64,000 bases of DNA from an uncultured Lachnospiraceae bacterium (GCA_934293375.1 CAKQYS010000004.1:1-64000); one strand, 5' to 3'. Shown: positions 44,841 to 55,049, counted from the stretch's first letter. The notes: a model not told the origin generated them from the letters alone. Program-made: numbers and translations.

Positions 44841-46211
44841 TTATTCTACTGAAAAACTATGAATATACAAATCTTTACCGCCATTGTTGTTTGCTGCCCA
44901 CATCACCTTACCGTTTGCGTATACCGGCATTCTGCACGGATTGAGTTTTGCTTTTCCTGAGATCTTTGCAATCTTTTTTACAACTTTACCATCTGCATTG
45001 ACCACCAGATAAAATACACCTTCATATTTGCCCTTATGGCTGCGTTCAAACAGCACCACGAATCTTCCGGAAGCCGTTGCTACAATCTGTGGATTCTCTA
45101 CCGAATAGTTCTTACCATACTTTGTCAGCCATTTCACACCATGGTTTGTAACTGTACGCGTACCGTTATTGCCGGCAACACCGCTTCTCTCGCCCTTTGT
45201 CTTATAAGAAGCGGCATCCGCCAGATTCTTCTCCGGATCAAAAATCTGGATATACAGTTCTTCCGACTGTTTCTTCGCCTGCTTACTCAGTGCCTTCACC
45301 GAAGTTGCACAAAAAGCCACCAGATTATTTTTTCCAACAGCAACACCACCCATATGTGCACGATTATTATTGACCTGATACATATCATATCTGTCCAATG
45401 CACCCTTTTCTACCCAGAAATCAAATACAGGCTGTACCACACATTGCCCGGAAGCAATATTCGTCTCACAAACCGTAAAGGCTCTTTCATAACAGTCTCC
45501 CTCACTTGCCAGAATAAAATCATTCTTATATGGCACAACCCGCTGTGCAAAGGAATGTGACTGATAAAAGACTCCTGCCGAAACCTTCTTCATTGTCTGC
45601 GTATCAATTACAAACATGGAATTGCTTTGGTGTCCGGAATACATTTCTCTTGCATAATGCACACACAGATATTTTCCGTTCACTGCCACATCACAGTTAC
45701 CACCGAAAAACGGGGTTCTCGTACGAAATTCCCCACTCCAATAAGCTGTCAGACTCGCATCGCCGCAGTTCCCGACAGATTTCACTTTCTTTCCTGACTT
45801 GCTATATTTTGTGATATAGATTGTTTTCTTGGAGGAATCCTGACCCTTGTTCTGGGTTCCGGATACCACATAATAGTTTCCTTTTGCATCACAGGCCACA
45901 CCACCAAATTCTGAATATGGCATTTTCAGTTTTATTGTCTTGCCGGTCTTCTTTCCCTTTTTGGTGCGGATCACGGATACCGTCTTACCCTTTACATATG
46001 CCAGACACATTTCCCCCTTTGCATCCAGGAACTGACATACATTGGATACACCGTCCCAATTCTCATATACACCGGCTGCTGACACCGAAAGATCAACATC
46101 TGTATCTTGTGCCGTGTAATCCGCTGCCGAAACCGGTACTGACATACCCAATAGCAATAACATTGTCAAAAATACGCTGACAATACGCATATAGCATTGT
46201 TTTACTATCAT
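44841..46211 (-). CDS. Secreted beta-propeller-like protein, unknown
   Basis: A 456-residue exported protein. The signal peptide is ~1-30 (RIVSVFLTMLLLLGMSVPVSA). The rest has short repeated strands such as YYVVSGTQNK and GRFVVLFERSHKGKYEGVFYLVV, suggesting a propeller. No catalytic motif is seen. The start at 46211 is chosen because GGAG is nine bases upstream; the ATG at 46220 abuts the site. It lies 27 bases after the 384-residue membrane gene and is probably co-transcribed with it. Confidence 0.65.
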   Translation of the reverse strand: MIVKQCYMRIVSVFLTMLLLLGMSVPVSAADYTAQDTDVDLSVSAAGVYENWDGVSNVCQFLDAKGEMCLAYVKGKTVSVIRTKKGKKTGKTIKLKMPYSEFGGVACDAKGNYYVVSGTQNKGQDSSKKTIYITKYSKSGKKVKSVGNCGDASLTAYWSGEFRTRTPFFGGNCDVAVNGKYLCVHYAREMYSGHQSNSMFVIDTQTMKKVSAGVFYQSHSFAQRVVPYKNDFILASEGDCYERAFTVCETNIASGQCVVQPVFDFWVEKGALDRYDMYQVNNNRAHMGGVAVGKNNLVAFCATSVKALSKQAKKQSEELYIQIFDPEKNLADAASYKTKGERSGVAGNNGTRTVTNHGVKWLTKYGKNYSVENPQIVATASGRFVVLFERSHKGKYEGVFYLVVNADGKVVKKIAKISGKAKLNPCRMPVYANGKVMWAANNNGGKDLYIHSFSVE

Positions 46212-46238
46212 GGTTATCATCTCCTTTTTCGTCTAGAC

Positions 46239-47393
46239 TTACATGAATGGATCAGCATCTGACGCAGGATCCACCGTAGCAGCAGTATTGGCTGACAGAT
46301 TCCCCTCAAGCTCTGCTTTGTGCTCATTTACAATGCGGATCAGTTCCGCAAAGTTATTATTGTACATATCCTCCAACTCCTGATGATAACCACCGATTAC
46401 ATGCGGGGCTGCCGTTGTAATCTCCTTCACAATCTCGTGTCCCATATCTTCATTCTTCACAGCGAGATTGCACTTGCTGTGATCCCGCATCACAAATAAC
46501 ACCTGATAGGTCTTTGTACTGCCTACCGTAATGCCATAGGTCTTATGCTTCGTCGTTGTAATGTTCACATATGTCCACAGAAGCTGGGAATATGGGATCA
46601 GATAGCAAGTCTGCCCATAACATATTGCATACTTGCGTCCGATATCAATATTCTTCTTGTGGACCGCATATGCCATATCTGCCTCTACATCACTCTCACT
46701 GAGGCCAAAGGTCTGTATATATTTCTTTGGCTGCCTGCTGTATCTGCCCGTAAAGAAAGTAAGGACATACACGATACCTAAAATCAAAAAGATCGCTCCA
46801 CAAATGGTAACAGCCCAGTCAGAACCACTGATCACATCTGTCATACTACAGATATACATGGTCTCATGAGATAGATAGGATTCCGGTGAATCCACACCAA
46901 GTGCTTTCAGAAATTCATTCATATAATCATCAAAGTAACCCCGTTCCTTGTCACTCATGCCGTATACATAACCCTTACCATCAAGGAATGTAGATGGTTC
47001 GGCAGCCTCATCTCCACTTGTCAGATAAGTCTGATATTCTGATACGATCTGCTCTGCAGTCGATACATCGGCACTGCTGACATATAATCCCATGAACTTC
47101 TTATCCACAGTTGGCAGAATATAGTATCTACCATTGTTCTCAGACTCTGCATACCAATCTAACAGCATATTGCCGTGGAAGGTATAAAATTTCTGAACTG
47201 AATCATCATAGGTAGAAGTCACCTCCAGATGATATGACTCCAGATCAAATACATTGTCCTTCGCCAGCATATAGCCGATCGGGCCAGACTGCAGCATAAC
47301 AAGCGTCATGCCAACGCCCAGTATGATACATACCAGTCCCACCCAGATCCGGCCCATTGCCGACTTTTTCATCTTCTTGTAAATATCACGCAT
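46239..47393 (-). CDS. Membrane protein with two TM segments, DUF6709-like
   Basis: A 384-residue protein. The first helix is ~17-38 (IWVGLVCIILGVGMTLVML), a ~150-residue extracytoplasmic loop follows, then a second helix (~200-222, AVTICGAIFLILGIVYVLTFF) and a cytoplasmic domain of ~160 residues rich in beta strands (YAICYGQTCYLIPYSQLLW). It resembles an uncharacterised Lachnospiraceae family (DUF6709, from memory). Ribosome site GGAGATATGTT. The MITE lies 29 bases upstream of its start. Confidence 0.65.
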   Translation of the reverse strand: MRDIYKKMKKSAMGRIWVGLVCIILGVGMTLVMLQSGPIGYMLAKDNVFDLESYHLEVTSTYDDSVQKFYTFHGNMLLDWYAESENNGRYYILPTVDKKFMGLYVSSADVSTAEQIVSEYQTYLTSGDEAAEPSTFLDGKGYVYGMSDKERGYFDDYMNEFLKALGVDSPESYLSHETMYICSMTDVISGSDWAVTICGAIFLILGIVYVLTFFTGRYSRQPKKYIQTFGLSESDVEADMAYAVHKKNIDIGRKYAICYGQTCYLIPYSQLLWTYVNITTTKHKTYGITVGSTKTYQVLFVMRDHSKCNLAVKNEDMGHEIVKEITTAAPHVIGGYHQELEDMYNNNFAELIRIVNEHKAELEGNLSANTAATVDPASDADPFM

Positions 47394-47422
47394 AACATAT
47401 CTCCTCTCATAAATCCCTCATT

Positions 47423-47639
47423 TAGACAATTTCGAAACTCCTTGAAGTTGTTGATGTTATGTGCATATTGCACAATGTATCGCAGGCACGCTCTCGCTAC
47501 TTCATCACGCAGCGGTGCTAAACTCAGTCAATGCGGTAGCTTGACTTCGTTAAGAACCGGCGTTCTTCAAGTACCTGCTTATACATCATGCAATATGCAC
47601 ATAATCGCAACCGTAATTGAGAGTTTCGCAATTGTCTAA
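47423..47639. mobile_element. MITE copy 1 (~217 bp)
   Basis: The element begins TAGACAATTTCGAAACTC and ends GAGAGTTTCGCAATTGTCTA, so its ends are inverted repeats, and TA flanks both ends as expected for Tc1/mariner-IS630-type insertions. Inner arms ATGTGCATATTGCA and TGCAATATGCACAT extend the hairpin. A near-identical copy is at 60575-60790. It encodes no transposase; the 65-codon frame inside is spurious. Confidence 0.85.
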
Positions 47640-47800
47640 TTCCTCATTGTATGACCGGACACAAACACGATCACTTTAACATCATATCATAATGCCTGCC
47701 GTTTCGTCCATTATGCACAATGCACATTTTTTTTATTAAACATAACCAATCACATTTTTAATAAAGAAAAGTTATATTTGCGAATAATTATCATCATTAC

Positions 47801-47829
47801 TTGCCAAGCTTTTCTAATTATGATAGAGT
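47801..47829 (+). promoter_or_regulatory. Likely promoter of the purine permease gene
   Basis: -35 TTGCCA (47801-47806), 17-base spacer, -10 TAGAGT (47824-47829). The rest of 47640-47869 is AT-rich; no purine riboswitch pattern was found. Confidence 0.45.
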
Positions 47830-47869
47830 TAAGATTGTTTTTTACAATATCTTATGAGGAGGTTCTATC

Positions 47870-49234
47870 ATGGACAAGTTTTTCAAACTGAAAGAAAATG
47901 GCACCGATATGAAGACCGAGCTCTTAGCCGGTGTTACGACTTTCATGACAATGGCTTATATCTTAGCCGTGAATCCTAACATTTTAAGTGCATCCGGAAT
48001 GGATCCAAAGGCAATCCTGATCGCTACAGCATTATCTGCATTTGCCGGTTCTTTACTGATGGCGCTGCTTGCAAATTATCCATTTGCACTGGCACCGGGA
48101 CTCGGTCTGAATGCCTACTTTGCTTACACAGTATGTGGTTCCATGGGTTATACCTGGAAAGTGGCTTTATTTGCAGTATTTGTAGAAGGTGTGATCTTCA
48201 TCATCCTGTCTCTGACTTCTGTGCGTGAAGCAATCTTTGATGCAATTCCGGCATCTTTGAAGTCAGCTGTATCCGTTGGTATCGGCCTGTTTGTTGCATT
48301 TATCGGCATGCAGGATGCCAAGCTGATCGTCAATTCTGATTCTACACTGGTTTCTTTACAGGCATTTGACGGCGTCAATGCCATCACTGTAGGTGCTGTA
48401 TTGGCTATTCTTGGTGTCATCATCACTGCCGTTTTAATGATCTTAAAGGTAAAGGGCAGCATCTTGATCGGTATCATTGCAACATGGATCCTCGGTATTA
48501 TCTGTGAACTGTGCGGCATTTATGTTCCGGATCCGGATGCAGGTATGTATTCCGTAATTCCATCTGCATTTGTCAGCTTTGATTTTACCGCACTGGGAGA
48601 AACCTTCGGTAAGTGTTTGGATAAGGAAGTATTCTCTTCCCTGAAGATTTTAGATTTTATCGTTATTATGTTCTCTTTCTTATTCGTGGATCTGTTTGAT
48701 ACCTTGGGCACATTGATCGGTGTATCTTCTAAGGCAGACATGTTGGATGAGAACGGCAAGCTTCCTAGAATCAAAGGTGCATTGCTTTCTGACGCACTTG
48801 CAACAACAATCGGTGCTGTATTCGGTACCTCTACCACAACAACTTTCGTAGAGAGTGCTGCCGGCGTTACAGAAGGTGGTAGAACCGGTCTGACAGCATT
48901 AACAACTGCTGTATTATTCCTGATCTCTACAATCCTGTCACCATTGTTCCTGACAATTCCATCCTTTGCAATCGCACCGGCTCTGATCATCGTTGGTTTC
49001 TTCATGATGGGTTCTGTTGCCAAGATCGATTTCAATGATGCTTCAGAAGCAATCCCGGCATTCCTTTGCATTATCGCAATGCCTCTTGCATACAGCATCT
49101 CTGATGGTATCGCTGCAGGTGTTATTTCATGGACAGTGATCAATCTGTTCACAGGCAAGGCTAAGGAGAAGAAGATCAGCAGCTTAATGTATATACTGAC
49201 ACTTCTCTTCATCCTGAAGTACATTTTCTTGTAA
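47870..49234 (+). CDS. NCS2/AzgA-type purine permease
   Basis: A 454-residue, twelve-helix transporter of the AzgA-like (NCS2/NAT) family for adenine, guanine or hypoxanthine. Visible signatures are TTFMTMAYILAVNP near the N-terminus, GLGLNAYFAY, LFVDLFDTLGTLIGV and the GTSTTTTFVESAAGVTEGGRTG loop, given here in parts. Ribosome site GAGGAGG. It is a single gene with its own terminator. Confidence 0.93.
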   Translation: MDKFFKLKENGTDMKTELLAGVTTFMTMAYILAVNPNILSASGMDPKAILIATALSAFAGSLLMALLANYPFALAPGLGLNAYFAYTVCGSMGYTWKVALFAVFVEGVIFIILSLTSVREAIFDAIPASLKSAVSVGIGLFVAFIGMQDAKLIVNSDSTLVSLQAFDGVNAITVGAVLAILGVIITAVLMILKVKGSILIGIIATWILGIICELCGIYVPDPDAGMYSVIPSAFVSFDFTALGETFGKCLDKEVFSSLKILDFIVIMFSFLFVDLFDTLGTLIGVSSKADMLDENGKLPRIKGALLSDALATTIGAVFGTSTTTTFVESAAGVTEGGRTGLTALTTAVLFLISTILSPLFLTIPSFAIAPALIIVGFFMMGSVAKIDFNDASEAIPAFLCIIAMPLAYSISDGIAAGVISWTVINLFTGKAKEKKISSLMYILTLLFILKYIFL

Positions 49235-49252
49235 GAAGCAGATTCCTGATAC

Positions 49253-49287
49253 AAAAAGAGCTCTGTCATCCTGACAGAGCTCTTTTT
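49253..49287. terminator. Bidirectional terminator
   Basis: AAAAAGAGCTCTGTCA and TGACAGAGCTCTTTTT form a perfect 16-bp stem between the convergent permease and DUF438 genes. Confidence 0.92.
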
Positions 49288-49290
49288 GTT

Positions 49291-50493
49291 TTATGAAGTA
49301 AAATGTTCTTTTGCAAATGTCATATCCTGTACAAGCTCCAGTGTTCCCATATATCTGCCGTCCGGATCCCGTACAGCCATGTAGGTAACCAGTATACATT
49401 TTCCATTCTTCTCCATCCATACTGGCACCTGATCCAATGTACCTGCCTTGAACGAATCCAGAATACTTCTGACTCCCGCCTCCACCTTCGGTGGATGACA
49501 GGAATACACTTCCCGTCCGATTGCCATGCCCGGCCTTTTAAAATCTTTATGTCCTTCATTGAAATAGCAGTTGATATCATGCTCGTCCACAAATGTGATT
49601 TCATAAGGCATCGTATTTAACATTGCTGTCAGCTGTGCAACCGTCATATGACCACCTGCCATCACAATCTCCTGCTCCTGTGGTGTTGCATTTGGCACAA
49701 CCCCTGTTGCTTCTTCGGCAACATTCCAGATTTCAGGTTTCACACCAAGGCAGTCTGCATAATCCTTCGCATCCTGATAGATCCGGATCCATTCCTCTGT
49801 TGTAAAATTCTCTGCGCAATTGGGGAACAAAATGTTGGCTTCCTTGTATATCATTTCTTCCATTCTGACGATCACCTTTTGGAGCCGTTCCAGACTCTGA
49901 CCGGTTCCTATCTGTTCTTTGGACAAGACCGCCAGTGTATCCCGTATCTCATCATCAACTGTCCACATCACATCCGAAGGTCCCGGTATTTCATATTTCA
50001 CCTTCAGGTGCGGATACAAAAGATCTCCCTTCTTGGCATAATGAACGGCTGCTTCCCTGATCTGCGCAATCGATTCTTTGGATACCTGTCCTTCTGTAAT
50101 TTCCATTTGGACCTTCTTCAGCCGTGCTGCAAGTGCCTCATTTTCTTTTGTAAATGTGGAAAGTGGGTGTCCTGTCTCTGCGACAAGCCGGTTTGTCACT
50201 GTCATTCTCTGTTCCCGGACAGACGATGTATGCGCCGCCTGCTTTGCAGTCTGTATCCTCTCTTCGGTTGTAGTTCCATGGAACAATGCCGAATGAATAT
50301 CACATAGCTTCTGTATCTCTGTGATCGGTGTTCCGCATTTCATCATCTCTTGTTCCGCCCGCATGATCTCAGCAGCATCCACATACCGAAATGCCTTGAC
50401 AAAGTCTGCTCTTACCGCATCCAGTGATTCTCCGTCTCCCAGCCGTCTCAAATATGTCCTAAGTAACGCCACACGATCCTCTGTATTCTGCAT
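49291..50493 (-). CDS. DUF438 / hemerythrin-like / PAS protein
   Basis: A 400-residue soluble protein. Residues ~10-75 are the DUF438 helical domain (LLRTYLRRLGDGESLDAVRADF). Residues ~110-230 resemble the HHE hemerythrin cation-binding fold, with HPLSTFTKENEAL and HYAKKGDLLYPHL. The C-terminal ~110 residues are a PAS domain (YEITFVDEHDINCYFNEGH). Such proteins probably sense iron, oxygen or redox state; no output domain is attached. Ribosome site AGAGGAA. Confidence 0.88.
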   Translation of the reverse strand: MQNTEDRVALLRTYLRRLGDGESLDAVRADFVKAFRYVDAAEIMRAEQEMMKCGTPITEIQKLCDIHSALFHGTTTEERIQTAKQAAHTSSVREQRMTVTNRLVAETGHPLSTFTKENEALAARLKKVQMEITEGQVSKESIAQIREAAVHYAKKGDLLYPHLKVKYEIPGPSDVMWTVDDEIRDTLAVLSKEQIGTGQSLERLQKVIVRMEEMIYKEANILFPNCAENFTTEEWIRIYQDAKDYADCLGVKPEIWNVAEEATGVVPNATPQEQEIVMAGGHMTVAQLTAMLNTMPYEITFVDEHDINCYFNEGHKDFKRPGMAIGREVYSCHPPKVEAGVRSILDSFKAGTLDQVPVWMEKNGKCILVTYMAVRDPDGRYMGTLELVQDMTFAKEHFTS

Positions 50494-50593
50494 ACGAATT
50501 TCCTCTCTTTCATGATTTCACATATTTCTGTTTACAGTTGTAGTATATCCGTTCCTGCCGAATCATACTATTACGACTGCAATTTTTAAAAAA

Positions 50594-51280
50594 TCATAAA
50601 AGAGCGGTCTCCTGCAGGGAACGATATATGGCCGCTGTCATATCCACCGCCATTGTCTTCACCAGAATCGTAAGGAACAACACAACAATGCCTGCCAGAA
50701 CTCCCTCTTCCATGCTCATCCGTTTCTTTCTTGTGATATCCATTTCGACATCATCCCGGAAGGTTTGGGGGTTTCGCTGTCGAAAATATCCAAGTGCTGA
50801 AATCCCCCATACCAGATCCAGGAAAATCTGCACCCACAGAAATATGACTGCCGTGTCCTTTACATACCGGTGCCAGTGAATATAATAATAAAGATTCCAT
50901 ATATTCGCAATCACAAAAACCACAAGATGCATAACCGCCAACCGGATGCTCTCCCTGCTATCCTGCCCTGTAAGATCTGTGTCCTGCCCCGCAACACCTG
51001 TACGCGGCAGATTTTCCAGATGATTCTCATATTGCATTCTGTCATCCGGCACTATGTAGCCATGCCTTCTTAATCTTTTGCAATAACAGGCGGCAAATGC
51101 CAGATTGATCAAAGCATAAATCAGCACACCGCCGCCCACATAGGCGCCGAACAGAAATACAAGCTCCATTCCGGCAATTTCCAGGTACATCACAACCAAT
51201 GCAACAAGAAAAAACGCAAGGGCTACCCCGGCTGTTATCCACAACACTGTTATCATTCGTTTATCGTATTTGATCTTCAC
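50594..51280 (-). CDS. Integral membrane protein of unknown function
   Basis: A 228-residue protein with about five membrane helices (VLWITAGVALAFFLVALVVMY, LFGAYVGGGVLIYALINLAF, LAVMHLVVFVIANIWNLYY, and two later). It starts with GTG after AAAGGGGG. No family is recognised. It lies 27 bases after murI on the same strand, so may share its transcript. Confidence 0.65.
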   Translation of the reverse strand: MKIKYDKRMITVLWITAGVALAFFLVALVVMYLEIAGMELVFLFGAYVGGGVLIYALINLAFAACYCKRLRRHGYIVPDDRMQYENHLENLPRTGVAGQDTDLTGQDSRESIRLAVMHLVVFVIANIWNLYYYIHWHRYVKDTAVIFLWVQIFLDLVWGISALGYFRQRNPQTFRDDVEMDITRKKRMSMEEGVLAGIVVLFLTILVKTMAVDMTAAIYRSLQETALL

Positions 51281-51307
51281 GCGATACCCCCTTTTATCGT
51301 TCAGCAG

Positions 51308-52096
51308 CTAGGCAAGTGCAAACAGCTTCCGGCTCAGGCTTTCCTTCTCCCCATGCCCTTCGCTGTTGTAGATCTCCACCTGTCCCGGCACATCAGACAG
51401 ATTCAACATGTCGCGCTCTTCAAGCTGGCGTCTTAATTGTCTGGCAGCGCCTTCTGCTCCATCAAAGAACTCCACCTGTTCACCAAGCACCCGTCTTAAA
51501 TCAGCCTTGGCAAACGGATAATGCGTACAGCCAAGCACCACTGCCGCAATCTGCTCCTGCAGATAATCCTGTAACAAATCTGTCAGATACGCATCCATTT
51601 CTGTTGTATTGATCTTCCCTTGTTCTATGTACTCCACCAGTCCCGGAGCCGGCTTGATATAAAAATGCGCCTGATTTTCATACTGGTGTAACAAATGCTG
51701 AAACTTGTCCTCCCGCAAGGTAAGCGAAGTCCCCAATACCAGGATCTTTTGATCTGTACCTGCATATCGGATGGCCGCCGGCTTTAATGCCGGCTCTAAC
51801 CCGATGATCGGCAGGTCCGGATACATACGCCGGAGTCTGGCTGCCGCTGCACTTGTTGCTGTATTGCATGCGATCACGACTGCTTTCGCCTGTCGCTCTA
51901 AAAAATAATCCACCCATTGCTTTGATAGTTCATATACCTCTTCTGTCGTCTTCTCGCCATAAGGTGCATTCTTAGAATCGCCCATGTAAATATAATGTTC
52001 ATTTGGTAAAATCCGGTACAACTGCCGCAACACACTGATACCGCCTAATCCGGAATCAAATACTGCAACCGGTCTGTTTCTCTCTTCTGTACTCAT
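51308..52096 (-). CDS. murI: Glutamate racemase
   Basis: A 262-residue racemase giving D-glutamate for peptidoglycan. Both catalytic cysteines are present (ACNTATS and LGCTHYP). FDSGLGGISVLRQL is the N-terminal signature. I start at 52096 (MSTEERNRP) because GGGGG is six bases upstream; ATGs at 52114 and 52102 are alternatives. It lies 29 bases after the D-lactate dehydrogenase gene. Confidence 0.95.
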   Translation of the reverse strand: MSTEERNRPVAVFDSGLGGISVLRQLYRILPNEHYIYMGDSKNAPYGEKTTEEVYELSKQWVDYFLERQAKAVVIACNTATSAAAARLRRMYPDLPIIGLEPALKPAAIRYAGTDQKILVLGTSLTLREDKFQHLLHQYENQAHFYIKPAPGLVEYIEQGKINTTEMDAYLTDLLQDYLQEQIAAVVLGCTHYPFAKADLRRVLGEQVEFFDGAEGAARQLRRQLEERDMLNLSDVPGQVEIYNSEGHGEKESLSRKLFALA

Positions 52097-52125
52097 AGCC
52101 ATCCCCCTATCCAATGCATGTAGGT

Positions 52126-53115
52126 CTACACCACCCGGTTTGCCTCATTGATCGTGTCATTTGCAAAATCAATTGCATTTTCCAGTGTTGTCTTACAGAT
52201 GGATGCCAATGCCTCCTCTGTCAAAAATCCCTGATGGGATGTTACGATTACATTTGGGAAAGACAATAATCGTGCCGTAATGGATGTTTCCAGAATATCA
52301 TCCTCCCTGTTCTCAAATACGTTGTGTGTTTCCTCTTCATATACATCAAGTCCTACACCAAAAAACTTCTTGTTGCGGATCCCTGCGATCAGATCTTCAG
52401 TCTTGATCAAAGCGCCTCTGGAGGTATTGACCAGTACCACATGGTCCTTCATCTTTGCGATCGTATCCTTATTGATCATGTGATAACTCTCCTTAGTCAA
52501 TGGGCAATGCAAAGAAAGCAGGTCACTCTGTGCCAGAATCGTATCCATATCCACATATTCCACAAACGGAAGATCCGGGTTGTGATAGACATCATAACCC
52601 AGCACTTTCATTCCAAAGCCCTGACAGATTCTGGCCATGGCCGCCCCGATCTTACCTGTTCCGATAATGCCGGCAGTCTTACCATGGAAATTGATCCCGG
52701 TCAATCCGATCAGGCTGAAGTTATTCTCTCTCACCTTAATATATCCTTTATGGATATGCCTGTTGACCGCAAGTGCCAGTGCCATCGCATGCTCTGCAAC
52801 CGCCTCCGGTGAATATCCCGGTACACGCAGTACTGTAATGCCACATTCCTTTGCAGCCTCCATATCTACATTATTATATCCTGCACAACGCATCAAGATC
52901 AATGATACCCCGGCATCCTTTAATTTCTCTATTACCGGTCTGCTCGCATCAGAGCTGACAAATGCACAGACCGCATCATATCCTTTTGCCAATCCCGCAG
53001 TTCTCGGTGACAGATCCGTTTCCAGATATTCTACCTCTAAATTCGGATAATTACCTGTCATCTTTTCAAAGGATTCCTTATCATATTTCTTCGTGTCATA
53101 TAATAATATTTTCAT
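52126..53115 (-). CDS. D-lactate dehydrogenase (2-hydroxyacid dehydrogenase)
   Basis: A 329-residue NAD-dependent enzyme reducing pyruvate to D-lactate. It has the family's RCAGYNNVDMEAA, Rossmann GTGKIGAAMARI, the catalytic Arg in NTSRGALIKTEDL and the His in SHQGFLTEEA. The RCAGYNNVD stretch favours LdhA-type enzymes over other 2-hydroxyacid dehydrogenases. Ribosome site AGGAGGC. Confidence 0.9.
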   Translation of the reverse strand: MKILLYDTKKYDKESFEKMTGNYPNLEVEYLETDLSPRTAGLAKGYDAVCAFVSSDASRPVIEKLKDAGVSLILMRCAGYNNVDMEAAKECGITVLRVPGYSPEAVAEHAMALALAVNRHIHKGYIKVRENNFSLIGLTGINFHGKTAGIIGTGKIGAAMARICQGFGMKVLGYDVYHNPDLPFVEYVDMDTILAQSDLLSLHCPLTKESYHMINKDTIAKMKDHVVLVNTSRGALIKTEDLIAGIRNKKFFGVGLDVYEEETHNVFENREDDILETSITARLLSFPNVIVTSHQGFLTEEALASICKTTLENAIDFANDTINEANRVV

Positions 53116-53212
53116 GCTGTATGCCTCCTGTCCTTCGTCATGTTACCTTGCTATACTCATTATTCTCAAAAGTCATGTTTATTATACTCGTTTCATATCG
53201 GACATGCAATGC

Positions 53213-54982
53213 TTACATCGGTATACTGTTTCGTACACATAGAATCCCCCAGCCCAGTCTTGGATTGGGCCAGGTACGAAACCCGGGCAGTCTCGTTGCC
53301 CCTCTTGTCAGATATGCCCGCAGCTTCTCCCCATACAGATACGGATCATTGCCATCTACGATTCCCCACTGCATAAGCAATGACGCCGCTCCTGTCACAA
53401 ACGGTGTTGCCATAGAGGTTCCGCTCCGGCTGCTATATCCTCCACCCGGTGCTGCCGCATTGATATCTACGCCCGGTGCTGCCAAGTCTGGTTTCACCTG
53501 ATCAGATCCGGAAAATCCTCTGCCGGAAAATGCAACCTGTGACATCGTCAAAGAGTTATAGGCGGCAACAGAAATCACCCTGCTTGCAGTCGAGGGAATT
53601 GTCAATGTTCCATCAACTGACGGATTTAAAAATCCGGTTGTACTACTGGTCGCCTCTGCAACAGGAAGATATAATTCCAACGATCCACCGGATATCTGTA
53701 TCGGGCGTATCTCCAGCCTCCAGATTCCCTCGTCCAGATACAGTCCTTCCGGGATCAATGCCACAAATATCTGTTGAGACTGGTTATATGGAGTCGGCTG
53801 CCCCTGATATATTTCTATTTTTGTACCGGATGTCAAATATCTAATATACTGATTTCCCACCTGCTGCATCCGGTTTACGCCAAACGGTCCGACAGATATA
53901 CCACGGGGCGTGACAATACTAAATTCCATATCATCTGCAAATGATTTCCATATCTGCAGATTGAGCGAAGTCTCATACGGTGCAACGACCCATTCCACCT
54001 GATAGGATCTCCGATCCTCCTGCACTGGAACCGGAATCCGTCTGGAAACATGTCGGGATGCTGCACCTTCATTTCCCGTCCCGACACATATGCTCATGCG
54101 TGCTGTTGCAGCAATGCTGTCCAGATACCGTTCCACCAATGCCGTACCATCATGCGCCCCATAATTGTTGCCGTAACTTAAATTGATACTGATCGGTGTA
54201 TTCATAGCATCCGCATATCTTCTGGCAAAAGTAACCGCCTGAATCAGCTCCGTTGTTCTTGGCACATCCTGTTCTTTGCCGGTACCCAGCTTTACGATCA
54301 ACAGATTCGCATCCGGAGCAATCGTGATCGCAATGCCTGCTACATGCGTCCCATGTCCGCTTCGATCCGTACTCGGTACCAGTTGTCTCCCACTCTCCCG
54401 CGAACCCGTCTCTAATGCCTTATTGATCTGCTCTCTATCAAAATAACTTCCCAAATAAAATCCCTCCGGGGGATTTCCTTCTATTGTCTGATCCCAGATC
54501 CCGGCAATCTTGGTTGTGCCATCTGCATTTCTAAAATCCGGATGGAAATAATCAATCCCGGAATCAACGACACAGATCAGCGTACCCACCCCTGTCAAGC
54601 CATATGGTTCCCGCCTGACTGCAGGGATACAGGAAACCTGATAACCCGTCATCTGATCCACATTTGTACGGCTGTTCCCATCGGATGTCTGCTCGCTAGC
54701 AAGCATCCTTGGTTTTTCTACATATGCGATCTGTCGCAGTTTAAGTAATTCCTCTATATTGGATTCCGGAATCCGTACAATTGCGTAATCCCCGGACAGG
54801 TATACAATCGAGAGCAACAGATCACCTGCAGCCTCATCCAGACTGCCAACATACTGTACGATCAGTTCCCAGGTATTGGTTATGCTGTCGTATCCCAGTT
54901 CTAATTCCTCGCTCCGGCTTCGTTCCTGATCCGATAAAGAAAGTGCCAGACCTAGTTGTGGATCCAGTTTCACGCTATCCAT
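53213..54982 (-). CDS. Subtilisin-like protease, CspB/CspC type
   Basis: A 589-residue S8 protease without signal peptide. An N-terminal prodomain (~1-100) precedes the catalytic domain with Asp in VVDSGIDYFHPDF, His in GHGTHVAGIA and Ser in GTSMATPFVTGAASLL, so the triad is intact. A ~150-residue beta insertion sits before the Ser, as in Clostridial Csp proteases that activate the cortex enzyme SleC in spore germination. The Csp assignment is by architecture; no sleC is nearby. Confidence 0.85.
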   Translation of the reverse strand: MDSVKLDPQLGLALSLSDQERSRSEELELGYDSITNTWELIVQYVGSLDEAAGDLLLSIVYLSGDYAIVRIPESNIEELLKLRQIAYVEKPRMLASEQTSDGNSRTNVDQMTGYQVSCIPAVRREPYGLTGVGTLICVVDSGIDYFHPDFRNADGTTKIAGIWDQTIEGNPPEGFYLGSYFDREQINKALETGSRESGRQLVPSTDRSGHGTHVAGIAITIAPDANLLIVKLGTGKEQDVPRTTELIQAVTFARRYADAMNTPISINLSYGNNYGAHDGTALVERYLDSIAATARMSICVGTGNEGAASRHVSRRIPVPVQEDRRSYQVEWVVAPYETSLNLQIWKSFADDMEFSIVTPRGISVGPFGVNRMQQVGNQYIRYLTSGTKIEIYQGQPTPYNQSQQIFVALIPEGLYLDEGIWRLEIRPIQISGGSLELYLPVAEATSSTTGFLNPSVDGTLTIPSTASRVISVAAYNSLTMSQVAFSGRGFSGSDQVKPDLAAPGVDINAAAPGGGYSSRSGTSMATPFVTGAASLLMQWGIVDGNDPYLYGEKLRAYLTRGATRLPGFRTWPNPRLGWGILCVRNSIPM

Positions 54983-55049
54983 ATATCAGTCACCTTTTCC
55001 ATCCTGCTTACTACAGCATATGATATACATGATGATTTATCCACAAAAA

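Noticed and set aside
47442..47639. 65-codon frame beginning MKLLMLCAYCTMYRRH, repeated at 60600-60824
   Set aside because: It lies inside both MITE copies, lacks a ribosome site and spans the hairpin arms, so it is not a real gene.
47640..47869. Purine riboswitch upstream of the purine permease
   Set aside because: I searched for the three-way-junction signature around TATA...TATAC-type ends and found no match; the leader is short and AT-rich.
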